Notes under the pieces: model-generated | The model's input: the letters and a program-made list of their open reading frames with translations, nothing else | Told to the model about the DNA's origin: nothing | Database searches by the model: none | From: Ilyonectria destructans | Taxonomy: Eukaryota; Ascomycota; Sordariomycetes; Hypocreales; Nectriaceae | DNA length: 64,000 nt | Assembly (NCBI GenBank): GCA_020740775.1 | Contig: JAHEWK010000002.1 | Location: forward strand, 372,001 to 436,000 | Direction of reading: 5' to 3' | Program-made: the position numbers and the translations under genes | Shown here: positions 45,649 through 58,028 of the stretch, piece after piece | Layout: each line of letters begins with the position of its first letter | How positions within the stretch are numbered: position 1 is the first letter of the stretch

Positions 45649-48600
45649 CTACGTAAAGAGTGCAGTATTCAAGCAGTCCACAATGGAGTTTCCATTTGTC
45701 AGTCCAGAAGACAAGCAAGTTGCTGCAGCTCCAACTGCAAATGGACCCAAAGCTGCAGTACAAAGCGGCACATCAACGACAAGTTCTATAGCAGTGTCGC
45801 CCGCGAGATCAAGGCATGCCTGAGGAAGGGATGAAATGCAAGTGGCAGAAAGAGCATCAGTCAGGCATGTCAAGACGGTTTCGCCGAGGCTACTGGACGA
45901 AATCAGACTCGTACTGAGGCAGGTAGCAGCAGTACCAGTGTTGTAAACTCCAAGTGCTGCAGTGCAGAGAGGAATAGAAACTAAGAGTGCAAGGCCATCG
46001 ACAGTCCCAAGGTCTTGGCAAGGCTCTGGGACAGTGGCACAGGCCGACGACGCAGCAGGTGTGGTAGTTGTCGTGGCACACGCCGCAACTCCGGTAACAG
46101 TGCTGGTGCCAGATGTAAAACCGAACGCAATGTTCAAGCAATCGACGATACTGACTCCCGTAGTTGAAGAGGTGATGGAGCCAGTTGCGAGACATGTAGC
46201 AGCAGTACCGACAGCGAAAGGGCCAAGGGCAACTGCACAAGTTGCAACATTAGTAACGAGAGCTAGCCCATCACTGCTGGCGAGACTCGCACATGAATCT
46301 GGGAGCGTAGTAATGCAATCGCCTTCGAGAGCGTTCAGAATGCAGTCCGCAATGTCTGAGCCAGCCGTAAAGATCGAGATGCTAGTTGCAAGACATGTGG
46401 CAACGCTTCCAACAGCAAAGGGGCCGAGAGAGAGAGTGCAGGTGGCAATAACGGGGATTAAAGCAAGACCGCTTGTTGACTGGAGGCTCGAACAGCCAGC
46501 CGGGAGTGCGACGTCACAGAATGCAGTAGTGGCGGTGGCAGACGCAATGCACTCCGATGCTGATGAAGTGGTGGTGTCTGTGGTTGTTGATGCAGTAGTA
46601 GTTTGTGAAGAAGAATCTGTAGTAGAAGTATCGGTAGCAGAGGTATCTGTAGTAGCAGTATCTGTGGCAGTACCTGTAGTAGCAGTATCTGTGGAAGTAT
46701 CTGTAGCAGTATCTGTGGTAGAAGTATCTGTAGTAGCAGTGTCTGTAGCAGTATCTGTAGTAGCAGTGTCTGTGGAAGTATCTGTAGCAGTATCTGCGGT
46801 AGCAGTATCTGTAGTAGCAGTGTCTGTAGCAGTATCTGTGGCAGAGGTATCGGTAGTAGCAACATCTGTGGCAGTGTCTGTAGCAGTATCTGTAGCAGAA
46901 TTGTCTGCAGTCGTGGCGTCTGTAATGGAGGCTTCTGTTGCAGAAGTATCCGTAGCAGTTATATCCGAAGTGGCAGTATCTGCAGTAGAAGTATCTGTAG
47001 CAGAGGTTTCCGTGGCGGAGGTATCTGTAGTGGCAGCATCTGTAGAGGAGGTATCTATAGCAGATGTATCTGTAACAGAGGATTCCGTAACGGAGGTATC
47101 TGTAGTGGCAGAGTCTGTAGTAGCAGCGTCTGTAGTGGCAACTTCTGTGGTGGCAGTGTCTGTGGCAGAGGTGTCTGTGACAGAGGATTCCGTAACGGAG
47201 GTATCTGTAGCGGAGATATCTGTAGTGGCAGTGTTTGTAGTAGCAGCGTCTGTAATGGCAACTTCTGTAGTGGCAGTCTCTGTAGCAGAAGTGTCTGTAG
47301 CAGAGGTGCCTGTAACAGAGGTATCTGTAGTGGCATCAGTGTCTGATGTAGCGCTTGAAGCGCCAGTGCCGGACGCAGCAATGGAACTGGAAGTCGTGGT
47401 GGCGGACGCAAGTTCAGGCTCGAGTACGATGACAGTGCCAGTAGGATCAGAACCAGAAGGAGCCAATGTGAGGGTGGTAGCAGCGGTTCCAGTGTTGACT
47501 GCAGTAATAGTCGTGAAGGGCCCCGTAAAAGTACTAGCCGACACAGCCGTAGTAGGCTCCAAAATAATAACAGTACCAGTAGGATCAGAGCCAGATGGGG
47601 CCAAGGTTAGAGTCGTTGCAGCAGTTCCAGTGTTGCTTCCAGTAATGGTTGTAAATGGTCCAGTAAAGGTTGAGGCTGAGGTTGAGGCAGTTGCGCTAGG
47701 TGCTAGAATGATAACAGTTCCGGTGGGATCAGATCCAGATGGAGCCAGCGTCAGAGTTGATGCAGCAGTTCCCGTGTTTATCCCAGTAATAGTTGTAAAG
47801 GGCCCTGTGAATGTCGAGGCTGAAGTAGTTGCGCTAGGTTCTAGAACGATAACAGTTCCAGTAAGGTCCGAGCCGGATGGAGCCAAAGTTAGAGTTGTCG
47901 CAGAAGTTCCGGTATTCACACCAGTGATAGTCGTAAATGGTCCTGCAAATGTAGTAGCCGATACAGCAGTACTAGGCTCAAGGACCACAACAGTGCCAGT
48001 TGCATCAGTACCTGAGGGGGCCAGTGTGAGTGTCGCAGTCGTACTGCCAGAATTGACGCCAGTGATTGTTGTGAATGGACCGGTGAAGGCGGTAGCAGAC
48101 CCAGTCGTACTAGGCTCGAGAACCACTACAGTTCCCGTGGAGTCTGTGCCAGAAGGAGGCAGTGTCAGCGTGGCTGTTGTGGTTCCGGAATTAACCCCAG
48201 TGATCGTAGTGAACGGGCCAGTAAAGACACTAGCGGATGCAGTAGTACTAGGCTCGAGAACCACTACAGTTCCCGTAGAGTCTGTCCCGGAAGGAGGAAG
48301 TGTCAGCGTAGCTGTTGTACTACCGGAATTGACGCCAGTGATAGTAGTGAATGGGCCCGTAAATATAGTTGACGCAGCGGTCGGCGCAAGGATAATAACG
48401 GTTCCAGTCGAGTCTGTGCCAGACGGGGCTAAGGAAAGAGTGGAAGTACGAGTTCCCGTATTAATACCCGTGATGGTGGTAAATGGCCCAGTGAAGGTAG
48501 TTGATCCAGTAGTAGGCACAAGGACAATGACAGTCCCAGTAGAGTCTGTGCCAGATGGAGCTAAAGAGATAGTAGAAGTACGAGTTCCTGTATTGATACC

Positions 48601-49607
48601 TGTGATTGTGGTGAAGGGACCCGTGAAGGTTTGAACTGGGTCCACGATAATGACTGTGCCAGTGGTGTCTGTGCCGGATGGTGCTTGTGTAATAGTCGTT
48701 GGCTGAGAGCCAGCAGCACCAGTGCTAGTAAGTGTAGTGAACGGACCCGTGAAGATACCGCTGCTTGATGGCTCCACCACGATAACTGTACCAGTGGTAT
48801 CTGTGCCGGAGGGTGCCTGCGTGATGGTGGTGGGCTGTGACCCGGCAGCGCCGGTACTAATGGTGGTAGTGAATGGGCCAGTGAAAGTGCCAGAAGGATT
48901 GACCACGATAACTGTGCCAGTGGTGTCTGTGCCGGAAGGTGCTTGCGTGATGGTCGTGGGCTGTGAGCCGGTAGCACCAGTACTCGTGATGGTAGTGAAT
49001 GGACCAGTGAAAGTGCTAGAAGGATTGACCACAATAATTGTACCAGTGCTATCGGTGCCTGAAGGGGCTTGCGTGATGGTCGTCGGCTCTGAGCCGGCAG
49101 CACCAGTACTCGTGATAGTAGTGAACGGCCCGGTGAAAGCGCTAGAAGGATTCACCACGATCACTGTACCAGTGCTATCAGTGCCGGAAGGGGCTTGAGT
49201 GATCGTCGTCGGTCGAGAACCACTTTCACCCGCGCCAGTGATCGTGGTATACGGCCCAGTGAACAGGGGCACAGGGTCTCTGTCAACGAGTCTTATTAGT
49301 TGTGCATCTACCAGACCGAACCAGATTCAACATACCCAGTAGATAATCTCGTAGACGTGCCCGTCAGGGTGAATTCAGTGACCAACGTGGTAGGCGCATT
49401 GGTAATCATAATGGTAGTGCCACCGACAGTGAGCACCGTGTTGGAGGGGAGAAGGGTGCTAATGGAGATAGGCTGGAGGCCAATAGTGACTTCGGGCTGC
49501 ACCTCGACAAGACTCCTACCATCTGGACAGTCAGGGTCGCCTTGAGCATAAACTCCGAGGCCAAGACAAAATGCCCATGCCCCAGCAGCTATGTCAAGGG
49601 AGCGCAT
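45649..49607 (-). CDS. Large secreted repeat protein (adhesin/mucin-like)
   Basis: Two exons, 49607-49336 and 49279-45649 (56-nt intron, GTATGT donor, CTAAT branch), give 1,300 residues. A signal peptide (AAGAWAFCLGLGVYA) leads into an 80-residue N-terminal part. Then come 14 tandem repeats of about 42-46 residues with consensus FTGPFTTITG-N-GT, TLTLAPSGTD-TGTVIVLEP, similar in style to flocculin-type beta repeats. A stalk of about 290 residues built of short Asp-Thr-Ala/Ser units (DTSATDTATTE) follows, a probable O-glycosylation region. The last 350 residues hold four cysteine modules of about 75 residues (PLCTAALGPFAVG, AATCLS, SIVDCLNTAL). No GPI signal is visible. Likely a wall-associated or shed surface protein. 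A TATAAG box lies about 130 bp upstream of the start (49736-49741). Repeat number may differ between strains. Confidence 0.85.
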
Positions 49608-50511
49608 CGTGTGGTAGCGAGTGAGGAATTAGAAAAGAGACGGAAGAAGCGGGTGAGTAAAAGAATGAGGTAGAAGTAGTTACTGCTCGAGGCTCGATGG
49701 TGAGTACGAGAATAAGATGCAGAACAATTCCAATACTTATACAGAGCCACAGTGATATTTTCCCAGCAGGTGAGAACGTGAAGCAATGTATAAGGCATCT
49801 AGGCCATGCCTTCCATTAATGAGCTTCCTTTGCATTCATTCTTTTGAGTCTGCATCCGGGCGAATTCAAACACGAAAACTTTCGTAAGCTTCAACCGGAC
49901 TCGAACTGAGGAATGAGGGGTGCAATATTGATCCAGCAGGAGGTCATTATGGCACGAGAACACAAGCGAGGATCTAGCCATGGCATGCCCACTAAAAGCG
50001 ACTCTCTCAGCAATCTTCAGCCGAGAAGCTTGCTTGCATGTCAAACCTTCTCCATGAATCCATACCAGTCTCGCAGCTTCAACACTTACCCCCCTCCTTC
50101 TGGCTCCCCCACGTAACAAGGTTCTGGTCCGACATAGCAACTTCGTTCAGTGAGTAATCCCCAGTCATCCGTCGCAGAGTCGACTTGGTTACCGGTCGGC
50201 AGCGGAAGTTTCCTTTGCGGTCTCGAAAAAGCGTTTACCTGTATGAGTGACCTCTCATTCTCGTGCCACTGGTTACGACAGTCGTTCTCAGATACGAGGA
50301 GAATGAACGTTTTGCAGTGAAAATTGACCACGTTCTCCAGGGAAGCATTACCCCCCTCCCGTGGCGATCCCGTGCCCAGCCGAATGCAGTCTAACAATCC
50401 CTGCGCAAGGTTCATCGGAGGTTTGCTTCCGCTGTACTTACTACCCTGAAACAGTCGATCCCTGGATCTGTCTTACCGGGATTTAGCATTCTGCTAGGTA
50501 CGAACGTCAGG

Positions 50512-50856
50512 CTTTGCAGAGTTAAAATTGGTTGATAGGAGTGTTGGTGTGAAGTTTTCATGTCTTCTGAGCGTAAGCGAGGTCCGACACCGAGTGGCAT
50601 TCCCGGGAGCTTCGTGCTTTTTTGCGCTGTTAAATCTAGTCAACAGGAGAGTGGAGCGAAGCTTTCATTTCTTGTGAGCGTAAGCGAGGTCCCGTAAGCG
50701 AGACCCAAGACCGGTTGACATTCCCGGAAGCTTCACGCTTTTTGCAGAGTTAAATCTGGCTAATGGGAGTGTTGGCGTGAAGTTTTCATGCCTTGTGAGC
50801 GTAAGCGAGATCCCGGAAGCGAGGTCCGAGACGGGGTGACATTCCCGGGAGCTTCT
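50512..50856. repeat. Three tandem units of about 107-121 bp
   Basis: Units start near 50512, 50620 and 50741. Each contains in the same order a TTTGC-x-GTTAAA word, GTGAAG/GCGAAG-TTTCAT, GAGCGTAAGCGAG, and a TTCCCGGGAGCTTC-like end. The anchor GAGCGTAAGCGAG starts at 50569, 50676 and 50797. Confidence 0.85.
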
Positions 50857-50985
50857 TTGTTCGTCGCCGGCAGTACTTTGAAAGAAAGAACTCTGCAGCA
50901 TTCCTCCCAATGATGGTTATTAAGTTTCGTCGTTTCCAGACTGATCTCGTCCATCTTATTGAGGACGCACAAGTGTTGAAAGGGG

Positions 50986-50992
50986 TATAAAT
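50986..50992 (+). promoter_or_regulatory. TATA box of the GPI-protein gene
   Basis: TATAAAT preceded by AGGGG, 93 bp before ATG 51079, with a CA-rich, ATG-poor leader between. Confidence 0.55.
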
Positions 50993-51078
50993 CCTTGATG
51001 GTGCCTCCGCCCATCGTCGATCATTCACACAGTCACCCCCTCATCACAATCTTCGTATTCCCTGCCACTCTTTCAATC

Positions 51079-52038
51079 ATGTTGTTCCCTGCACTCGTTC
51101 TTGCATTTCCCTCGGCAGTCTTGGCTGCTCGCCTGCCAATAATCTCAGGACAAACGGTCAATCAGGATGATTGCACTACAACCACCACCCTGGCCCCTGT
51201 CACCTTCACCAGCGTCTCTCCAGCTTCCACCATCGGGGCCACGGGTGCGAGCCAGGGTACCTCTGGTGGCAGTGGCAGTGGCTCGCTTATCTACACTACC
51301 GCTTTGCCAACCCTTGGTCCTGATGGACTGGACATGCACACCTACACTGTCACCGTCCCCTGCCCCGGGACCCCTGGATCGTCCTGCAACCCCCTGGACT
51401 CCAGCGAGTGCCCACCTGGGTTCACAACGACCTCGGTTGTTTGCAATGTCTGCGGACCAACTGTGGTGACAACAGTGCTGACCCTCCCTGTCGAGACAGC
51501 TGGGAGTTCCGGAATCTCCGGGGTCCAACCCCCTCACACCAGTGCCAATGGTGAGACTAAGCAGGTCACCGAGACTTGTGATGAGGAGCTCTGCCAGTTG
51601 GATTCGGAAACTACTGGCCACTTCGATGGAAGCCCCGCTACTTCTGCTCCTACTACTACCAAGACATCTTCTAGCTCTGGCTCTGGCTCTGGTTCTGGTT
51701 CCGGCTCTGGCTCTGGTTCTGGTTCCGGCTCTGGCTCTGGTTCTGGCTCTTCAATTCCCAACCCCGCAGTAAACTCTTCCGAATACTCCTCCAGCAGTTC
51801 TACAGCGGGGGCTACGGGCGACTCACAGGGCAATGATGGTGCACCTGCAGCCTCTTCCGTTCTTAATACATTCAGTACACAGGGCTCATCCACAATCGCT
51901 TCGGAGGAAACTCCTACTGCGTCGCCCAGTGTTGTTCAGGTTGCCGGATCAGGGGCTATGTTTGTGGATATGAGGGCTCTTTTCGGGGCCCTCTCTTTGT
52001 CGTGTGTCTTGGCTCAGCTCTTGTTCCCTCTTAACTAG
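51079..52038 (+). CDS. GPI-anchored Ser/Gly-rich cell-wall protein
   Basis: One exon, 319 residues if the ATG at 51079 is used. The open frame extends 84 bp further upstream, but this Met starts the signal peptide (MLFPALVLAFPSAVLAA). The mature part is Ser/Thr/Gly-rich with cysteines in two places: CPGTPGSSCNPLDSSECPPG followed by VVCNVCGPT, and CDEELC. A run of about a dozen Ser-Gly pairs (residues about 201-226) forms a flexible spacer. The C-terminus (after VQVAGSGAMF) ends in a hydrophobic tail (FGALSLSCVLAQLLF), as expected for glycosylphosphatidylinositol attachment. CPPGFTTTSVVCNVCGPT is a motif I know from fungal GPI wall proteins. It diverges from the large repeat protein and could be deployed with it. 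Function beyond wall structure unknown. Confidence 0.82.
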   Translation: MLFPALVLAFPSAVLAARLPIISGQTVNQDDCTTTTTLAPVTFTSVSPASTIGATGASQGTSGGSGSGSLIYTTALPTLGPDGLDMHTYTVTVPCPGTPGSSCNPLDSSECPPGFTTTSVVCNVCGPTVVTTVLTLPVETAGSSGISGVQPPHTSANGETKQVTETCDEELCQLDSETTGHFDGSPATSAPTTTKTSSSSGSGSGSGSGSGSGSGSGSGSGSGSSIPNPAVNSSEYSSSSSTAGATGDSQGNDGAPAASSVLNTFSTQGSSTIASEETPTASPSVVQVAGSGAMFVDMRALFGALSLSCVLAQLLFPLN

Positions 52039-54792
52039 CCTGTTTTGACAGCACGAAGCCGAATATGATCTGGATTCCAGGCAAAAATCAATACTAGCTT
52101 AGAAACTCATTGACTCTGTTACGCCGAGTCAGATAGTGGAGCAAATTCGTTACACAAACTAAACTTTAATATTCATGGCTTGGCAGTTCAACGTCCGCTC
52201 TATTGGCCCTATGCCACGCTAATTGATGCCAATGTGTCCGTAGCACACTACCCGCGCACTAATCACGCCCTTGTGGTGGATTTCAGAAGATATTACGTAC
52301 TCCGTACAAGTGGGGGAGAAACAAAATAACGGCATCGCGGCTGAACTCCGGTCACGTAGTCGTGAACTCGCATAATGATTGATACTTGCTTCCTCCACAC
52401 AACGCTCACCACTACGATTCAGTAAGCCTCGACCAAAAGCCGCATTGCCTTATTTTAATCCTTCTTCGGCTACACGTATAGACCAACACGGCATCTCAAG
52501 ATGGTAGATTTCGCTTAGCTTATAACCCGAAAGCGGATGGTTGGTGTCTCGGACCTTTTTTGGCGCTAGCACCCAATCGCTTACACTTCAGCTGTACAGG
52601 CCTGTCTATGCTCAGCCCTCGTGAAGTGCGTTTTTTGGCAATTTTGGTCGGCATAACCGAATATTCAATGCGTCAGTCATCGCATTGTGTAATCTCCTAC
52701 CAATTAGTTCCATTTCCTACAGTAGACAGCTAGGCACTTGTGATACAAGCTAGCAGTAGAGAAGGAGTAAGGGGGGATAATTTGAGAGTCATAGACCGGC
52801 CCTCCCGCATAAGATTTCGCTGTTACCCGAGCCTGTATGGATCTGGCTGCGCGGTACCGTGTACGGGAGGCTCGGAGCCGGTGGTTTCAGTCAGCGATTG
52901 GTTCAAGCACGGCTTCTCCAATGTACTTGGCATCGGTCTAAAACTCTTGGACTTGAAGGAAGTTGCAGTCATGATTAAATAAGAAGCTCAGAGGGCCGAC
53001 AGAGTACCGATTTCTTGCTTTGATTTTGCCATTGCAAGAAATTAAGCTGATCACGAGCAGCGGAAGAAGCGGAAGAGGCAAAAGAGTCGCAAATTGCACC
53101 CTAGGGTCTAAGGTAAAGGCAATAGATGTGTATCCTCCATATATGCGCACTGGTGTCTGCCGAGTGACAGAGCATGATCCATTCCTCGTGTTGGAATGGC
53201 TACGAATATCAGCCCGACAATGTACGGCCAAAGCGCAGGGCTGGTACAGCATCGCAAACCTCTCAAATACAAACTTTACGGATCACAGCCGGCAGTAACG
53301 TACACACACTGTGATTAGGGGATCACCGTCCGAGGATTAATCCAGCATCACTCAAGCTGCATGGATCACAACACTATTGTAAGCCTCACTCCACGCACTG
53401 CATGTGCACATTCCTTTCGCACTAAGAGTCAAGTCTTACGCTGCCCAGCTATTAAGTCAAATTAGTTACCTAGCTAGCTGTACCTTCTAACCATTACCAG
53501 ACGTGACCTGTACCACAGACCCCGTACTGCTAACCGTTAAAGACAGTAACCGCCAACCGCTTAAGTTACACCCGATGTCCTGATCCCTACTAGGACCTAA
53601 ACGCCACAATCCGCACCTACCCTATACCGTCCGTAGCCCACACGGCTGTCACACCTTATACAGCGTAATGACTTGCTGATAACACCAAGTTTGCTAACTA
53701 TGGTGGGCTTGTTACTCTTGGGATCCGCGTACAATACCCTTGGATTAAGATCTAACGCGTGGCTAATGACTGGACATGCGTTGCGCGTGATTTTTAATGT
53801 CGGCCGCGGCCTTGAAGATAGCATTACTCGGGGAAAATTGAGGAAGTCGAGATTTACTAGCGCGTCTACTGGGACGCCTGTGTGCGTGACAAACCACCAC
53901 AAAGCCTTTATCGGGGCGACCCGTCCCAATAGACCTCTGAGACACGCGTGTGTCTTGCCGTTGTAACCGGAGGAAAGCGAAATATGGGCCCTTGCGTAGA
54001 TCCTTCTCTCCCTGGCGATTCTGGACCACATTCCTCCACTCCCCGAGACGAGATTCTGGTCCTCGGGCCGGCCTGCGCCCGTACCAATGTCGCGACTTCA
54101 CTGCCCGTCACGACCCCACAGAGGCGATTAAGGAATAAAAGCCGTGGATTTGAGAGAGCCTTGTGTTGCAGGACTGCGGCATTGGACCGTAGGTATTTTT
54201 TAAAATCCATGTCCGACTGGGAAGCGTCAAACAAGGCACACACGTAATACAGAAGCTTAGCCTCCCTTGATTTCTATTTCTTTTTCGAATTCTTCATTTT
54301 CCTTATCTGTCTTCGGGTTGTCTGTCGGAAAGGATATGAGGGGCCGACTCGTATTCTATAAGTGGCTTTGCGTTCTAATCATTGCGGCTAGTGCGGGGGG
54401 CTTTGCACTTGAAATTACTCCACAAGTCGTCTCAGCTCCATTTCTGTCCGGCGCGGCCCGTCAGCTGCAGTCTCGATACCGACGAAATTCCGTCCTGAGA
54501 AGATCATAATCGAAAGGACAGCAAACAAAGGCCATCTGCTATGTTGGTTGTAGGAATTCTTAGGTAAGCCACAAAAGCTGCTGGTTCCCCTTATCGGCAT
54601 TCTGCCCCGCACTACGGAGTAAATACTCCCCTCGTTGCGGGATTATTCAATCACAAACGAATCTCCTAAGGTAGCAAATAAGAGAAGGTTCACAAAGACA
54701 TTTAGGTGTCTTGCCTTGTTTTGGTCCAGCTGGCACTCTCTTGTTTCCACATTCGAACCTTGTGAGCACCCTGCCACGTACGAGCGCACGTC
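52039..54792. other. 2.7 kb without a confident gene
   Basis: Open frames at 52740-53298 and on both strands at 53597-54247 overlap each other and lack motifs. At 54336-54509 a plus-strand frame of 57 residues starts MRGRLVFYKWLCVLIIAASA, which looks like a signal peptide, and ends with Arg-rich LQSRYRRNSVLRRS. It could be a tiny secreted peptide or chance. The last 150 bp are the promoter of the oligopeptidase gene. Confidence 0.4.
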
Positions 54793-57153
54793 ATGTCCTT
54801 CGGCGAGTCGCAAAGCCCGCCTCAGCCGCCCCCTGTCTTCACGGCAACCCCGAGTTCAATTATTGAGGATACCAGGCGTCTGGTTGAGAAGTCTCGCGAG
54901 GTTCAGCGTCGTATCTTGGAGAATTTCGAGCCTAAATCCGCCACATTTTCCAACGTCATTCTGCCTCTGGCCCACTCGGAGAATGCTACGGCTGTAGAAA
55001 GCCATGCTCTCCTATTTTATAGGTTTGTCTCGGCCGACCCAGAGCTACGCGAAGCATCAAAGAAGGCTCAGAATCTCTGGGATGAATTCTCCGTCGATAC
55101 GGCAATGAATGAGGGTTTGTTCAAACTGGTCCATGCCGTGCTTGAAAAGCACGAGGAGCTTGACCCAGAATCCCTCCATCTGTTAAAGAAAAAACACAAA
55201 GATCAGTGAGTAATGTCTTGCAAAGCAACGCAAGTATTGAACTGTCTCAATATGGCCATTATTACGTCTCATGTACGTCCAGAAATGGCGGAACATTACT
55301 GATCTGAAAGCTTCAGTGTTAAAAATGGCCTCAATTTGCCCGTCGGACCGTTGCGAGATCGTTTCAAAACGATTCAAAGTCGCTTGAGCCAGCTCACCAC
55401 CGAGTTTCGAGAAAACCTGGCCGAAACTGGCGGTGTGTGGTTTTCTCCTGACGAACTTGAAATGGTCCCCGAAAGCGCCTTGTCCAGGTTTGAAAAAGGA
55501 CAGGGTGAGAACCAGGGCAAACTTCGGGTCACGTTTAGGCCCCCCGACTTCTATGCCGTTATGAGGCATGCAAATTCGGAGCAGACTCGACGGCATGTCT
55601 TAATTGCAAATGATAATCAATGTGAGAAGAATGTCCCTGTTTTCAGAGAAGCAGTGATTCTTCGTGACGAAGCTGCTCGGCTACTCGGATACTCTAACCA
55701 TGCAGCATTCCGCATCGAAGATAAGATGGCCAAGACACCCGAGACTGTGGATGAGTTTTTGAAAGACCTACAGATTAGATTAGAAGAGGGCGGTCGTCAG
55801 GAGGTGGGCAGATTGAAGGAACTCAAGAAGAAAGACATCCAGTCCCGTGGACAGACTTTTGATGGACGGTTTTACGTTTGGGACAATTCGTATTACCACC
55901 GCCTCATGCTTGAGGAGCAATACTCGGTTGACCATCAGAAGATTGCAGAATATTTCCCGGTGCAGACAACCGTTGCCGGCATGTTCAAGATTGTTCAGCA
56001 TTTGTTTGGTCTGCAGTTCCGTCGACTACATGTCGATGGGAGAAATACATGGCATCCAGATGTTCAGGTATTTAGCGTCTGGGATATTGAGAAACTGGGA
56101 GGAAGCTTTGTCGGCTACTTGTACTTGGACCTCTTTTCCCGTGATGGGAAGATCACAAATGCGGCAAACTTCAATGTGGTTCCGGTAGGGTCCTTGACGC
56201 AATACACTTCATGTCAGCTTGCAATCTAACAATCTCCACAGGGTTTCGTCAAGGAGGATGGCACACGCCAATACCCTACCACGGCATTAGTCTGCAACTT
56301 CCCGAAGCCCTCTTCAGAAAGTCCGAGTCTACTAAGGCACGATGAGGTGGTTACTCTTTTTCATGAGTTGGGCCATGCCGTACACGACCTAGTAGCAAGG
56401 GTCAGCTATGCTTGCTTCCACGGCACTGAGACCGTGGTAGACTTTGGGGAAGCTCCTAGCCAGATGCTTGAATATTGGTGCTGGATCCCTTCTCAGCTGA
56501 AGGCCTTGAGCAGACATTATTCTTGCCTGTCCGAGGAACACTTGGCATTTTGGCGCAACAAAAACAGTGCGCAACATATACCGCCACCGGAGCAGATCCC
56601 CGATCATTTGGTTGATAGCCTTGTTAAAGCCAAACGCGTCAATGCGGCAAGCGGCTACTTGAATCAACTCTGCATTGGTATTTTTGACATGGCCGTCCAT
56701 ACGCCCGAGTCCCATGCGGCAATTGAGGAGATGAAGATTTCTGCGGCATTCAACAAGATTCGAAGCGATATCCTTTCACAGGATAGCCCTGAAACAGTAG
56801 GGCTAGGACAAGAATGGGGCCATACCCAGGCGCGGTTGACTCATCTGATGGGAGAGTACGATGCGGGATATTACGCGTACTTGTTGTAAGTTACTTCATC
56901 TGCCGTGGATGTCTCGCACATAAAACGTTTAGGTTACTAATGGTTTGATCGTTCGTTCAGCTCCAAGGTATTCGCGGCTGACATGTTCTACACTGTCTTC
57001 GAAGGAAACCCAATGGACTGCAAGGAAGGAATCAGATATCGACACACTCTCCTCGAGAAAGGAGGAAGCCAGGACGAGATGGCAACTCTGACTGAGTTTC
57101 TAGGTCGGGAACCTGGGATGAAACCTTTTTATAAGGAGCTTGATTTAGTATAA
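54793..57153 (+). CDS. M3 zinc oligopeptidase (thimet oligopeptidase/saccharolysin type)
   Basis: Four exons, 54793-55205, 55317-56184, 56242-56885 and 56961-57153, give 705 residues, the usual length of cytosolic M3A peptidases. It should cut short peptides released by the proteasome or other proteases. The catalytic helix LFHELGHAVHD has HELGH at residues 468-472; the third zinc ligand E497 lies in FGEAPSQMLEYW, 29 residues after the first His, the spacing of the family. The N-terminal helical domain (SFGESQSPPQPPPVFTATPS onward) and the C-terminal YYAYLFSKVFAADMF segment complete the fold. The introns have GTGAGT, GTAGGG and GTAAGT donors; splicing restores every conserved block. No targeting peptide is obvious, so cytosolic. 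It is not linked functionally to its neighbours as far as can be seen. Confidence 0.92.
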
Positions 57154-58028
57154 AGAAAGTGTGTGTAAGGGGCGCGCTCTGAGTTTGTCTAATAATAGAG
57201 TTCTTGGTATTGAGTATCTTAAGCTAGAGAGGAGATAGGACACGAGAAATGGGACGTTTCTTTCCGTAATATTGCTGTGAAAACTCCATAGTGTAGCTGG
57301 GTATTGTGTCAGGGATTTTAAGGTCCAGCATGAAATGTGCTGAGGAGCCCGTGGCAGTCCTACATGTCACTGCAGGTCCATAGTACCCTTACTAGTACGC
57401 GCGGCAATGGTACATCTGTACCTTCCAGGCCGATGGCAGATAGCTTCCCTTGAACAGCATCGCTTCTCAGATTCATCCACCAGCGGCGGATTGTGTTCGA
57501 GATCAAGCAAGCGAGCTAGTGGAAAATCCGGACTCAGGCTACAGTAATTCGGCGACTCATTTCCGCCTCCGGCACTAGCGGGCTACTGCATCTCTTGCGT
57601 CGGGCGCAACAGATTTAGTGGCTGGAGAAAGTATGATAGCTAAGCAAAGGTCGGAGTATCTCTAGACAAGGATCAAGTGTCGGTGGATGAGTTACCAGTA
57701 GCGTTTACTGCCGAACATCCGGGGTCTCCTAACAAGCCGGGCGTAAGAGATTTTAGCAACTGGGGAAATTGCGGGGATTTGTCATCTGTCACACGCCTAA
57801 GTCTGGCATTAGCCTGCTAGCGCCTTGTGTAGAGTTCCTGATATACTCTAGTACACATGATGCGACTACGGGGGTGCTGGGGTGGACACCCACAAGTAAC
57901 AATGATAAAGGAGTAAGTACAAAGAGTAATTAATGAAAGCGTTGACGAAAGATTATTCTAAGCTATAAAAAGCAAAGTTTCTAGAGTAACAAAGGTAGGG
58001 GATACCAGCAAGCAGCCTCAAAGAGTTA
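57154..58028. other. Intergenic region between convergent genes
   Basis: Lies between the 3' ends of the oligopeptidase and carboxylesterase genes. No open frame above 60 codons or recognisable element. Confidence 0.55.

Larger units (their letters stand above)
49608..51078. promoter_or_regulatory. Shared divergent promoter of two surface-protein genes
   Basis: The 1.47-kb gap between two start codons that face away from each other. It includes a TATA-type box for each gene and a tandem-repeat block (listed separately). Short frames (for example 49799-50140 minus) show no motif. Sharing of the gap makes co-regulation possible; there is no direct evidence. Confidence 0.45.

Noticed and set aside
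46458..47411. Leu/Pro-rich minus-strand frames
   Set aside because: They are shifted frames of the same Asp/Thr stalk-coding DNA.
45962..48634. An 890-codon open frame on the plus strand, Val/Ser/Pro-rich
   Set aside because: It is exactly antisense to the repeat-protein gene. The repeats are multiples of three, so the complementary frame stays open. The product has no signal or fold and no start context.
53597..54247. Several frames of 97-144 codons on both strands
   Set aside because: They overlap each other without motif, plausible splicing or codon preference.
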